This document shows, one piece after another, positions 17,186 to 25,321 of a stretch of 35,699 nucleotides of DNA. The notes beneath the pieces were generated by a model. It worked only from the letters and a program-made list of their open reading frames with translations, did no database searches and was not told the origin of the DNA. The DNA is from Sphingomonadales bacterium UBA6174 (lineage in GTDB: Bacteria > Pseudomonadota > Alphaproteobacteria > Sphingomonadales > Sphingomonadaceae). The stretch spans positions 1-35,699 of the forward strand of contig DITW01000032.1 of assembly GCA_002422945.1 (NCBI GenBank), read 5' to 3'. The position numbers and the translations under genes were made by a program. Within the stretch, counting starts at the first letter, position 1; the number at the start of each line of letters is the position of its first letter.

Positions 17186-17441
17186 GATAAAATTCGACCT
17201 GCATCTTCATCGGGCCGATCACCTCGACATGATGGGTGCGGGCAGGGTGGATGACGCCGGGCGAGGCGGGGGTGACGTACAACGGGCTGGGATCGTCATT
17301 GAAGATCAGCCGCACTTCGCCTTCCAGCACGCGCAACAGGCCCCACACGCCTTCCTTGGTGCGGTGTTCGTTGCGGATCGCAGCGGGCAGGCTGTCCTGA
17401 TCGAAAATGGGGGTAATTTTATAGGGCGCGGGCTGGGCCAT
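17163..17441 (-). CDS. DUF1971 domain protein (cupin-like)
   Basis: A 92-residue protein that matches the DUF1971 family, often annotated as TehB-like or tellurite-resistance-like because the same domain is fused to some TehB proteins. Visible marks are the N-terminal NEHRTKEGVWGLLRVLEGEVRL, the strand pattern of a small cupin barrel and the segment GVIHPARTHHVEV with three His that could bind a metal. Its ATG shares a base with the TAA of the hemoglobin gene (TAATG), so translation of the two is coupled. The family has no proven function; pairing with group III truncated hemoglobin is a useful hint towards a role in nitrosative or low-oxygen stress. Confidence 0.85.
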   Translation of the reverse strand: MAQPAPYKITPIFDQDSLPAAIRNEHRTKEGVWGLLRVLEGEVRLIFNDDPSPLYVTPASPGVIHPARTHHVEVIGPMKMQVEFYHGHPIDG

Positions 17442-17869
17442 TATTTTGCCTTTTCCGGTTTCGGCGCATTGGAGGCGCGGCGGGTATGCGCAAATTCGGC
17501 GGGCTTGAAAAATAGCGCGAGGCCGAGGCTTTCGGCAATGCGGGCGGCCTTGGCCTGTAACTGGGCGGCGTGTTCGGGCTGCATCAATTCATCCGTCGTG
17601 ATTTGCCACAATCTTAGCCAGCGGTCGAACATTTCGGGCGCGATTTTGTCTTTATGCTGCATATGCGCAGGCACCGGCTGGCCCTTGTAACGCCCGCTGC
17701 CGAGCATGATCGATGACCAAAAAGCCGAGAGTCGTTCCAGATGGTCGGGCCAATCATGCACTGCATCGTTGAACAATGGGCCGATCATATCATCCTGTCG
17801 CACCCGCGCATAAAATGTGTCGATCAGGTGCCTTAGCCCCGCTTCATCGATCTGGACCTTGTCCGTCAT
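17441..17869 (-). CDS. group III truncated hemoglobin
   Basis: A 142-residue heme protein of the 2/2 hemoglobin group III. The pattern is typical: IDTFYARVRQDDMIGPLFNDAV (B helix with Phe-Tyr at the distal side), WPDHLERLSAFWSSIMLGSGRYKG, then PVPAHMQHK, in which His of AHMQH region is the proximal heme ligand, and a Trp in the G helix (RWLRLWQITTDEL). A C-terminal extension of about 20 residues rich in Lys and Pro is extra. Members bind oxygen or nitric oxide and are found in microaerobic or nitrosative stress responses. It is the first gene of a three-gene unit; no FNR- or NnrR-type site is visible in its upstream region. Confidence 0.92.
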   Translation of the reverse strand: MTDKVQIDEAGLRHLIDTFYARVRQDDMIGPLFNDAVHDWPDHLERLSAFWSSIMLGSGRYKGQPVPAHMQHKDKIAPEMFDRWLRLWQITTDELMQPEHAAQLQAKAARIAESLGLALFFKPAEFAHTRRASNAPKPEKAK

Positions 17870-18034
17870 GGGCCTGTTCCTGTTATTTTCAGCCTATATG
17901 GATTGTCATACTCTAAATCGCATGGGAAAATTAAAGATATTTCATGCATCGGTGGGCCAGCTATTCGGTCAATCGGGATGGCGATCTTTAGGTGATTGCG
18001 TTATCATGGATCGACAAAAATAAGGTTGCGCCAG

Positions 18035-20356
18035 ATGTCTATCATACAAGAGTTCATGCGGGTTGAGCGGGCGCGTGGGGCGCGGCTTATCTGGTCCGCG
18101 ATCTTGTTGACCAGCCTGTCGGCTTGCGGCGGTGGTGGTGGCGGGGCGAATTCTACGCCCACACCGCCACCGACCCCAACCCCAACGCCGACCAATTATA
18201 ATACGGCTGAATATCAACGTTCGCGCGGATTGGCACGGATGGATGCGTTGTCGGCCTATAATCAGGGCGCGACCGGCCAGAATGTGACGGTCGGCATTAT
18301 CGATACCGGGATCAAAACCGACAGTCCGGAATTTACAGGCCGAATATCCGCTGCCTCGCGCGATGTGACGGGGAGCAGGAGCAGTTCCGACATCACGGAT
18401 ATCGATGAACATGGCACTGCCGTGGCGGCGATTATAGGCGCGGCGCGCAATGATGTGGGCATCATGGGCGTGGCCTTTAATTCGACCTTGTTGGTGTTGC
18501 GCGCGGATGCACCCGGCACGTGCGGCGTTGGCACGGGCTGTGAATTTTTTGATTCGGCGATTGCGCAGGGAATCAGTGTATCGGTGGCGAATAATGCGCG
18601 GGTGATCAATATTTCGCTGGGTGGGGGCGCCGGCGGCGGCGTGTTTCGCAACGCCATTGATAATGCCACGGCGAATGGCAGGATCGTCGTCATTTCTGCG
18701 GGCAATGACGGGGCAGACGATCCCGACGGTTTCGCCCTGATCGCCAATGAGGCGGTGGCGCGTGGTTTGGTGATTATTGCTGGGTCGCATGATCTGGATG
18801 GGACGACGCTTTCGTCTTTCAGCAACAAGGCGGGCATTGGCCAGAATCATTATCTGGCGGCGCTGGGTTCAAATGTGGCCACCATTGATGAAAATGGCGT
18901 GGATGTGCTTGCATCCGGCACGTCCTTTTCCGCCCCCCATATCTCGGGCGCGATTGCGTTACTGGCACAGGCATTTCCCAATCTGACGGGCGCGCAGATT
19001 GTGGACCTGCTTTATACCAGCGCCATCGATCTTGGCGCAGTGGGCGTGGATGCGGTCTATGGTCGTGGCAAATTATCCCTGACCCGCGCGTTCCAGCCGC
19101 AGGGCAGGACATCGCTGGCGCTGGGTTCCATCAGCCCGGATGGGGTTGCGGTGTCGTTGACCAATAATGGGATGTTGAGCGCACCGATGGGCGATAGCGC
19201 ATTACAGGGTCAGGCATTGAACGGCACGGTGTTCCTCGATGGCTATGGCCGGGCCTATCAGGCAAATTTTGCACATACCATTGGCCGCGCGCCCCAATCG
19301 CGTCGACTGGTCAGCAGCCTGATGGGGCAAGGGCGATCCTTTGCGACACAAGCGGGCGGGGCCTCGCTACGCCTGTCCTTTGGGCAGCGCAGGGGCGATG
19401 GGCAGCATTATTTGCACAGCTCGGCGGATCAGCCGCCATTGACGCCGGAAGGCTATGGCTTTGGGTCGGGCATCACGCCCGCGCGGGCGACCGCAGCGAC
19501 AGTGATGGGCCGAATTTCGACCCGAACCCAATTGGCATTCGGCTTTTCCCAGATTGGCCGCGATCTCGCCCGCCAGTTCGATGGCGGGGATGAGGCGCGT
19601 TTCCTGTTAGCCAATAGCCCCTTGTCCACGCCCGGTTTTGATCATCGCGCAGGTCAAGCCTTTGCCATTCGCCATCAGCTCGGCAAATATGCGTTTACGG
19701 TGACAGCAGAATCCGGCGATGCGCTGGGTTGGTCGCCGCAACAAGTGGATAAATATCCCTATCGCATGGTCGGGGCATTGGCGACGCATCAAGGCGCGCA
19801 TTGGCAATTGGGCGTCGGTGCCGGGGTGATGGACGAACAGGCGACGATGCTGGGCGGGGTCTTTGGTGCAGCCTTTGGCATTGGCGGTGCGCGGACTTAT
19901 TTGATCGACGGGCAGGCGCGGATGGACTTCGGGCCACATTGGACCGTGGCCGGGCAGATGCGCCAAGGCTGGACACAGGCGCAATTGAGCGGCGGTCTGG
20001 CCACGGGCGGGGTGCTCTTGTCGCGCAGCTTTGCAGTCGACCTGATGGGCAAGGACCTGATGCGGCGTGGTGACCGACTGGGCCTGCGGATCAGCCAGCC
20101 ATTGCGGGTGGAGCGCGGCGGGCTGCATCTCGCGGTGCCGGTCGGCTATGATTATGCGTCACGGTCGGTTACCTTGGCGGCGCGCCAATTCGGTCTGACC
20201 CCCAGCGGGCGCGAAATCGATCTGGAGGCCAATTATGGCGTCCGCCTGTTGGGGGGATGGGTCGATACGAACCTGTTCTGGCGGCGACAGCCGGGCCATA
20301 TCGCGGCCCAGCCACATGATATGGGTATGGCCGTGCGTTATGGGGTGCATTTTTAG
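18035..20356 (+). CDS. S8 subtilisin-like lipoprotein protease with C-terminal barrel
   Basis: A 773-residue exported serine protease. The N-terminus ends in the lipobox LSAC (Cys31), followed by six Gly and a Pro/Thr stalk (residues about 41-53). The peptidase domain (about 75-350) has the full triad: Asp90 in IIDTGI, His126 in DEHGTAVA, Ser297 in GTSFSAPH, plus the oxyanion Asn224 in SAGND. Residues about 500-773 are rich in amphipathic strands and end in RYGVHF, a terminal Phe like an autotransporter or outer membrane barrel. The protein is thus lipid-anchored at one end and probably outer-membrane-embedded at the other. The ATG at 18035 has AAGG upstream. It may cut itself or surface proteins; no partner gene is adjacent. 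Confidence 0.88.
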   Translation: MSIIQEFMRVERARGARLIWSAILLTSLSACGGGGGGANSTPTPPPTPTPTPTNYNTAEYQRSRGLARMDALSAYNQGATGQNVTVGIIDTGIKTDSPEFTGRISAASRDVTGSRSSSDITDIDEHGTAVAAIIGAARNDVGIMGVAFNSTLLVLRADAPGTCGVGTGCEFFDSAIAQGISVSVANNARVINISLGGGAGGGVFRNAIDNATANGRIVVISAGNDGADDPDGFALIANEAVARGLVIIAGSHDLDGTTLSSFSNKAGIGQNHYLAALGSNVATIDENGVDVLASGTSFSAPHISGAIALLAQAFPNLTGAQIVDLLYTSAIDLGAVGVDAVYGRGKLSLTRAFQPQGRTSLALGSISPDGVAVSLTNNGMLSAPMGDSALQGQALNGTVFLDGYGRAYQANFAHTIGRAPQSRRLVSSLMGQGRSFATQAGGASLRLSFGQRRGDGQHYLHSSADQPPLTPEGYGFGSGITPARATAATVMGRISTRTQLAFGFSQIGRDLARQFDGGDEARFLLANSPLSTPGFDHRAGQAFAIRHQLGKYAFTVTAESGDALGWSPQQVDKYPYRMVGALATHQGAHWQLGVGAGVMDEQATMLGGVFGAAFGIGGARTYLIDGQARMDFGPHWTVAGQMRQGWTQAQLSGGLATGGVLLSRSFAVDLMGKDLMRRGDRLGLRISQPLRVERGGLHLAVPVGYDYASRSVTLAARQFGLTPSGREIDLEANYGVRLLGGWVDTNLFWRRQPGHIAAQPHDMGMAVRYGVHF

Positions 20357-20359
20357 CAC

Positions 20360-20803
20360 TTAAGTGCGAGGCAAATGCTGCCGCGCCCATTGGACAATCT
20401 GGGCATGGGGGATAGCCCCGGATTGCCGCGCCAGTTCCTTGCCCTTGTGGAGCAGGATCAAGGTGGGAATGCTCCTGATGGCAAAGCTGCTGGCCAGCGC
20501 CTGTTCCGCCTCGGTATCGAGTTTGCCGAGCCGGAGCGCCGGTTCGAGATCGCGTGCGGCAGATTCGAACGCAGGGGCCATCTGACGACAAGGGCCGCAC
20601 CAGCTTGCCCAGCAATCGACCAGCAGAGGAAGATCGCTGCTGTGCGCATGGGCATGGAAATTGGCACTGGTCAGGGTCACGGCATGGCCGGTGAACAAGG
20701 CCGAACCGCAACGCCCGCATTTGCCGCCTGCGCCCAGACGGTCGGATGGCGCACGATTAAGGGTCGCGCATTGGGGGCAGGCAATAATCAGATTTTGCGT
20801 CAT
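20360..20803 (-). CDS. trxC: thioredoxin 2 (TrxC)
   Basis: A 147-residue cytoplasmic thioredoxin. The N-terminal 35 residues carry two CxxC pairs (CPQC and CGRC), a zinc ribbon that marks thioredoxin 2. The thioredoxin domain has the WCGPC active site and the cis-Pro segment SIPTLILLHKG. It reduces protein disulfides and is often part of the oxidative stress response; the zinc site can react to oxidation. The gene is convergent with the S8 protease, three bases apart. Upstream on the same strand are two tRNA genes, so it may be read from its own promoter between 20804 and 20913. Confidence 0.95.
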   Translation of the reverse strand: MTQNLIIACPQCATLNRAPSDRLGAGGKCGRCGSALFTGHAVTLTSANFHAHAHSSDLPLLVDCWASWCGPCRQMAPAFESAARDLEPALRLGKLDTEAEQALASSFAIRSIPTLILLHKGKELARQSGAIPHAQIVQWARQHLPRT

Positions 20804-20913
20804 CTTATCTGTCCTCGTCCCGATCTGGCCTCATCCCGATTTGGCGGCGATGATAAACCTTAAGCCGAGTCGCGCCAATGGTGATGGTCTTGGGCGTGAT
20901 GCGTGGGTGTATG

Positions 20914-20988
20914 TGGTGACCCCTACGGGAATCGAACCCGTGCTTCAGCCGTGAGAGGGCCGCGTCCTGACCGCTAGACGAAGGGGCC
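20914..20988 (-). tRNA. tRNA-Glu(CTC)
   Basis: A full cloverleaf is seen on the minus strand: acceptor GGCCCCT with AGGGGTC, D arm, anticodon stem CGGCC/GGCTG with loop CTCTCAC (anticodon CTC), T arm GGTTCGATTCC and an encoded CCA. The G-T pair in the acceptor stem is the only irregular pair there. The sequence resembles bacterial tRNA-Glu throughout. Confidence 0.95.
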
Positions 20989-21119
20989 GGATGAGGTTGG
21001 CAAAACCGGGTGTCGGTGCAGATGGAGCGGCAACAGTGATTGTAGAAATTACACGCACTGTTTCGGGATACCGATGCCATCTTGTGCTAAAAACGCCGAA
21101 ATACAGCGCTTTGAGAAAT

Positions 21120-21196
21120 TGGTCGGGGAAAGAGGATTCGAACCTCCGGCCCCTGCCTCCCGAAGACAGTGCTCTACCAGGCTGAGCTATTCCCCG
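21120..21196 (-). tRNA. tRNA-Pro(CGG)
   Basis: A 77-base cloverleaf on the minus strand with acceptor CGGGGAA/TTCCCCG, D loop AGCCTGGTAGAG, anticodon stem CTGTC/GGCAG and loop TTCGGGA (anticodon CGG), T arm GGAGGTTCGAATCC and an encoded CCA. The C1-G72 pair is the identity mark of bacterial tRNA-Pro. It lies 131 bases upstream of tRNA-Glu on the same strand. Confidence 0.95.
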
Positions 21197-21267
21197 ACCG
21201 AACCAACGCGTTTTGACACGCACTGGAGAAGCAGTGGGGGAGCCTATAGGCAGAGATTGCGCGGGGA

Positions 21268-22581
21268 TCAAGCTCCCTTGGCGGCGATCATGTCATTTAC
21301 ATGCACAAATTTTTCACGCGGGGACCCGTCACGGGCGCGGGCGACCTCTGCGGCGTCGATGGCCTGCCAATCTTCAAAGGTCACGACATCGTGATGACGG
21401 GCCTTGAGCAGGGCATCCAGCCCCGCGCGCCCGGCCTTGCCCGCCGCGCTGGGATGATCGGCGGCGATCTGGTCGGCGATGAACGCGCCGTCTGGCTTGT
21501 TCGTGCCGATGGTGCCGCTGGGGCCGCGCCGCGCCCAGCCTACGCAATACAGGCCGGGGAGGATGCGGCCATCCACATTGGCGAAACGGCCCGAATGTTC
21601 GTCATACGGCACGCCCGGAATATGCGGGGTGCGATAGCCGATACAACTGACGACCAGTTCGCACGGGATTGCATAGGTTTCACCCGTGCCGACCGCCTGC
21701 ATCTGATTGTCGAGCCTTGTGCGTTCCACGATCATGCGTTCGACCTTGCCATCGCCTTCCAGCGCGACCGGCTTGGCGAAAAAGTCGAATTCAATCGTGA
21801 TCGGCTTGGCATCGGTAGGCGGATTGGCCGCGAATTGGCGAATCAGTTCGACCGATTTGCGCATGCCGGGTTCGAGCAGGGCATCGTCGCTGGCGGGCGG
21901 GAGGTCGGCTGGATCGACCTTGGGCGCGGCGCGGCTGAGATGACCGAGTTCGGCCAGTTCCTTGGGCGTCATCGCGATTTGATGCGGGCCGCGACGACCA
22001 AGGATGGTGACATGATGGATGTTGGAATGATCGAGCGCGTCAATCGCATGGGTGACGATGTCCGACCCGGCGAATTCTGCGCGGGTTTTGGAAAGGATGC
22101 GGGCGACATCGAGTGCGACATTGCCATTGCCGACAATCACTGCGCCCGTGCCGTTCAGGGGCGGATTAAGGGATGCATGATCCGGATGGCCATTATACCA
22201 GCCGACCATGCCTGCAGACCCTACCACGCCCGGCAGATCATCGCCCGGAATGCCCAATTTGCGATCATTCGGCGCGCCGGTCGCCAGCACCACGGCATCA
22301 TAGAGGTCGAGCAATTCCTCGATCGACAATGTCTGGCCGACCGAGACATTGCCGTAAAAACGCACATTTTCGGATGTGGCTACGGCCTCGTAACGCCGGG
22401 TGACGGCTTTGATCGATTGATGGTCGGGGGCGACGCCGCTGCGGATCAGGCCGAACGGGCTGGGCAAGCGGTCGATAAAGTCGATCTGCACCTTGTCGCC
22501 GAAAATCTTCTGGCAGGCTTCTGCGGTGTAAAAGCCTGCGGGGCCGGAACCAATGATCGCAATATGGTGCATCAACATCAT
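21268..22581 (-). CDS. FprA-type ferredoxin/adrenodoxin NADP reductase
   Basis: A flavoprotein of about 435 residues with the glutathione-reductase-like fold of adrenodoxin reductase. The FAD motif is GSGPAGFYTAEAC near the N-terminus, then DRLPSPFGLIRSGVAPDH, the NADP-binding GNGNVALDVARIL, RRGPHQIAMTPKEL and the C-terminal GWARRGPSGTIGTNKPDG. It passes electrons from NADPH to a ferredoxin, for example for cytochrome P450 or iron-sulfur assembly. No ferredoxin or P450 gene is in the window. Four possible starts lie within ten bases; GGAG directly before the first ATG favours one of the later codons (ATG at 22572). It lies downstream of DUF3147 on the same strand, 106 bases apart. Confidence 0.92.
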   Translation of the reverse strand: MMLMHHIAIIGSGPAGFYTAEACQKIFGDKVQIDFIDRLPSPFGLIRSGVAPDHQSIKAVTRRYEAVATSENVRFYGNVSVGQTLSIEELLDLYDAVVLATGAPNDRKLGIPGDDLPGVVGSAGMVGWYNGHPDHASLNPPLNGTGAVIVGNGNVALDVARILSKTRAEFAGSDIVTHAIDALDHSNIHHVTILGRRGPHQIAMTPKELAELGHLSRAAPKVDPADLPPASDDALLEPGMRKSVELIRQFAANPPTDAKPITIEFDFFAKPVALEGDGKVERMIVERTRLDNQMQAVGTGETYAIPCELVVSCIGYRTPHIPGVPYDEHSGRFANVDGRILPGLYCVGWARRGPSGTIGTNKPDGAFIADQIAADHPSAAGKAGRAGLDALLKARHHDVVTFEDWQAIDAAEVARARDGSPREKFVHVNDMIAAKGA

Positions 22582-22687
22582 CTCCGTCTTGATCGGCGGA
22601 TTTGGATGCCGCCCTTATCGCAAGACAGGCTAGCCCAGCAGGTGCGGCGCGCAAGCCTTAAATGATGTGCAGTGGATTAGGTCCAGT

Positions 22688-23035
22688 TCAGAGCTTGAGG
22701 CCGAAGCGCGGGGCGACCCAGATCATCAACAGATAAAGCCCGATGGTGATGACGCAGCCGAGCGCCAGCGCGAGATGGAATTGCACGTCGCGGCGCAACA
22801 GCCACGGCACGATCAGGAACATCGGCAGCGAGGGCAGGACATACCAGAAGGTCGCCTCGGCATGGCTGGCGAGGCGTGCCGTATCGCTGGTATCATGCCA
22901 CAGCCAGAGCATGCCGATCACCGAGATCAACGGCAAGGACGCGATCAGCGCGCCAAAGCCGGGATTGCGCTTGGCCACTTCGGAAATCAGCGCGATCAAC
23001 AGGGCGGACAGCGCGGTTTTGACGAGAAAATACAT
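22688..23035 (-). CDS. DUF3147 family membrane protein
   Basis: A 115-residue inner membrane protein with four hydrophobic helices and the DUF3147 pattern (VKTALSALLIALISEVAKRNPGFGALIASLPLIS and a C-terminal YLLMIWVAPRFG). The function of the family is unknown. It starts 22 bases after the TlpA-like lipoprotein stop on the same strand, so the two are likely co-transcribed. Confidence 0.88.
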   Translation of the reverse strand: MYFLVKTALSALLIALISEVAKRNPGFGALIASLPLISVIGMLWLWHDTSDTARLASHAEATFWYVLPSLPMFLIVPWLLRRDVQFHLALALGCVITIGLYLLMIWVAPRFGLKL

Positions 23036-23057
23036 ATGGCTTTCCTTTAGGGCTGTT

Positions 23058-23639
23058 TCAGCTCGCCTGATCGATCAGGGCGGCGGCCTTTTCGCTGTTC
23101 CAGTCCATTTCCCCGATCATGCGCCAGACCTCTCGGCCTTGCGAATCATAGAGGATCGTGACCGGCAGCGTATCGGCCTTGAGCGCCAGCATCAGGTCGT
23201 TCTTTTTATCGAGATAGGGGGGGAGGTTTTTCAGCCCCGCTTTCGCGAGAAACGGATCGACGGCGCGACGGCCCTCGATATCCATGCTGATCGCGACCAC
23301 CCGCAATGTATCGCCACGTGCGGCGGCAAGGGCATCCAGCGTCGGCATTTCGACCACGCAGGACGCGCACCATGTCGCCCAGAGATTGACGAGCACTGGC
23401 CTGCCCGCGAACTCCGCGAGCTTGACCGGCCTGCCATCCGGGCCTTCAAATGGGGTTTCGGGGGCAAGCGTTCCCTTGAAGTCGTTGATGAGACCCGCGC
23501 CGGTGGGGGCCGGGGGGGCGGGCGTCGCAATGGCTTGCGCCGAGTTTTCGGCGGCTTTGTCTTGCGATGGAGCCTCGCTTTGCCTATCGCAGGCGCTGAC
23601 CAGCGACAGTAGCGGGAGAAGAAAGATTAGCGGCCGCAA
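23058..23639 (-). CDS. TlpA-like thiol-disulfide lipoprotein
   Basis: A periplasmic thioredoxin-like protein. It has a lipoprotein signal (RPLIFLLPLLSLVSAC), a Pro/Ala-rich linker and a thioredoxin domain with active site WCASC (in ATWCASCVVEMPTL) and the cis-Pro segment TLPVTIL. Proteins of this group reduce or isomerise disulfides in the envelope, often for cytochrome c or oxidase assembly. I chose the TTG at 23639, which has GGAG nine bases upstream and gives a normal short signal. The ATG at 23660 would add Glu and polar residues and would overlap the argH start codon. Either way the 5' ends of the two divergent genes touch or overlap. Confidence 0.85.
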   Translation of the reverse strand: MRPLIFLLPLLSLVSACDRQSEAPSQDKAAENSAQAIATPAPPAPTGAGLINDFKGTLAPETPFEGPDGRPVKLAEFAGRPVLVNLWATWCASCVVEMPTLDALAAARGDTLRVVAISMDIEGRRAVDPFLAKAGLKNLPPYLDKKNDLMLALKADTLPVTILYDSQGREVWRMIGEMDWNSEKAAALIDQAS

Positions 23640-23658
23640 CGAGGGTAACTCCAATAGC

Positions 23659-25035
23659 ATGTGGGGCGGGCGTTTCGCCGAAGGCCCGACGGCCATCATG
23701 CGCGAGATAAACGCGTCGATCCCATTCGACAAGCGGCTCTGGCAACAAGATATTGCCGGATCGAAGGCGCATGTCACGATGCTGGAGGCGCAGGGCATTG
23801 TCACGGCCAGCGATGCGCAGGCGATTCGCGACGGGCTAGACACCGTAGCGGCGGAATATGCGGCCAATGGCGTGCCGGTCGATCTGGCGCTGGAAGATAT
23901 TCACATGGCGACCGAAAGCCGGTTGGCGGCGCTGATTGGCGCGCCTGCCGGTCGGCTGCATACCGCGCGGTCGCGCAACGATCAGGTCGCAACGGACTTT
24001 CGCTTGTGGGTGCGCGACGCGATGGACGGGGTGTTGGCAGGGCTGCGGGCGTTGCAGGTGGCGCTGGTCACCCGTGCCGATGAGCATGTCGCCACGGTCA
24101 TGCCGGGCTATACCCATTTGCAGGTCGCCCAGCCGGTGACGCTCGGTCATCATCTGATGGCCTATTATGAAATGATCAGCCGCGATGTCAGCCGGTTCAG
24201 CGATGCGCGGCAGCGGATGAACCAGTCGCCATTGGGCGCGGCAGCGCTGGCGGGGACGGGCTTTCCGATCGACCGCCACATGACGGCGGCGGCACTCGGG
24301 TTCGATGGCCCGACGCGCAATTCGCTGGATAGCGTGTCGGATCGCGATTTCGCGCTCGATTATCTGATGGCGGCGGCGCAGTGCAGCCTGCATCTGTCGC
24401 GGCTGGCGGAAGAGTTCATCATCTGGGCGAGCCAGTCATTCCGCTTCGTGAAATTGCCGGATGCCTATTCGACCGGCAGTTCGATCATGCCGCAAAAGCG
24501 CAATCCGGATGCGGCGGAATTGGTACGCGGCCATTCAGGCCGGATTATCGGTAGCCTCACTAGCCTGATGATCACGATGAAGGGCCTGCCGCTCGCGTAT
24601 TCCAAAGATATGCAGGACGACAAACCGCCGGTATTCGAGGCGCATGATCTGTTAGCCTTGTGCATCGCGGCGATGACCGGGATGGTCGAGACGCTGACCT
24701 TCGATACCGCGCGTTTGCGTCAGGCGGCAGAGGGCGGGTTTTCGACCGCAACCGATCTCGCCGATTGGCTGGTGCGCGGCGCGGATATTCCGTTTCGCGA
24801 GGCGCATCACATTACCGGTGCGGCGGTCAAGCTGGCGGAGCAAAAGGGCATTGCGCTCGATCAATTGTCGCTGGATGAATTGCAGGCGATTGACGCGCGG
24901 ATCGATGACCGCGTCTTTGCCGCGCTGTCGGTCGATCAATCGGTGGCCAGCCGCAAGAGCTTTGGCGGGACGGCGCCGGAACAGGTGCGTGCGCGTGTGG
25001 CAGAAGCACGCGCCCAATTGGGGATAGGCGGATGA
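23659..25035 (+). CDS. argH: argininosuccinate lyase
   Basis: ArgH splits argininosuccinate into arginine and fumarate, the last step of arginine synthesis. The 458-residue protein starts MWGGRFAEGPTAIMREIN as the family does, carries TARSRNDQVATD in its N-terminal part, the conserved GYTHLQVAQPVTLGHH, and the fumarase-superfamily signature GSSIMPQKRNPD with the catalytic Ser loop. The start ATG at 23659 lies inside a CATG shared with a possible start of the divergent TlpA-like gene. GAGGG is 13 bases upstream, a long spacing. The stop overlaps the next gene (ATGA), so argH, the small lipoprotein and lysA make one operon. Confidence 0.96.
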   Translation: MWGGRFAEGPTAIMREINASIPFDKRLWQQDIAGSKAHVTMLEAQGIVTASDAQAIRDGLDTVAAEYAANGVPVDLALEDIHMATESRLAALIGAPAGRLHTARSRNDQVATDFRLWVRDAMDGVLAGLRALQVALVTRADEHVATVMPGYTHLQVAQPVTLGHHLMAYYEMISRDVSRFSDARQRMNQSPLGAAALAGTGFPIDRHMTAAALGFDGPTRNSLDSVSDRDFALDYLMAAAQCSLHLSRLAEEFIIWASQSFRFVKLPDAYSTGSSIMPQKRNPDAAELVRGHSGRIIGSLTSLMITMKGLPLAYSKDMQDDKPPVFEAHDLLALCIAAMTGMVETLTFDTARLRQAAEGGFSTATDLADWLVRGADIPFREAHHITGAAVKLAEQKGIALDQLSLDELQAIDARIDDRVFAALSVDQSVASRKSFGGTAPEQVRARVAEARAQLGIGG

Positions 25036-25277
25036 AACGGATCGGCGTGATGGTCGTGCTCGGCATGGCAATATTGGCCAGCGGTTGCGGTCGTCGCGTG
25101 CCGTTGAAACCGGCGACGGGCGAAACGCTGCCGCCCAAGGCTGCTTCTGCCCGTTATACGCCGAATGCGGAGCAATTGATGTATCCCTCGGCACAGGCAG
25201 TGCCGGGCCGGAGCGATGAATTGCTCGGGCGTTCGCAGGATCGCTATGACGATTATTTCGATCTGCCGCCCAAATGA
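25032..25277 (+). CDS. lptM: LptM-like small lipoprotein
   Basis: An 81-residue lipoprotein with signal MKRIGVMVVLGMAILASGC (Cys19) and the short motif CGRRVPLKP after it. In Proteobacteria small lipoproteins of this kind (YifL/LptM) sit beside dap or lysA genes and, in E. coli, help the LptD/E lipopolysaccharide translocon mature. Its ATG overlaps the argH stop by four bases. The remainder is polar and probably unordered. The family is assigned from the motif and position, so the role in this organism is an inference. Confidence 0.75.
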   Translation: MKRIGVMVVLGMAILASGCGRRVPLKPATGETLPPKAASARYTPNAEQLMYPSAQAVPGRSDELLGRSQDRYDDYFDLPPK

Positions 25278-25321
25278 CGCGCTGATTATTTTTAGACATT
25301 TTTGCTGATTGAGCCTGATCC

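Noticed and set aside
17870..18034. FNR- or NnrR-type site before the truncated hemoglobin
   Set aside because: I looked for TTGAT-4-ATCAA and near forms and found no convincing dyad.
21301..22665. 454-codon plus-strand open frame opposite the ferredoxin reductase
   Set aside because: It is antisense to a gene with clear FAD and NADP motifs; the frame is open only because of GC-rich codon use and has no recognisable domain.
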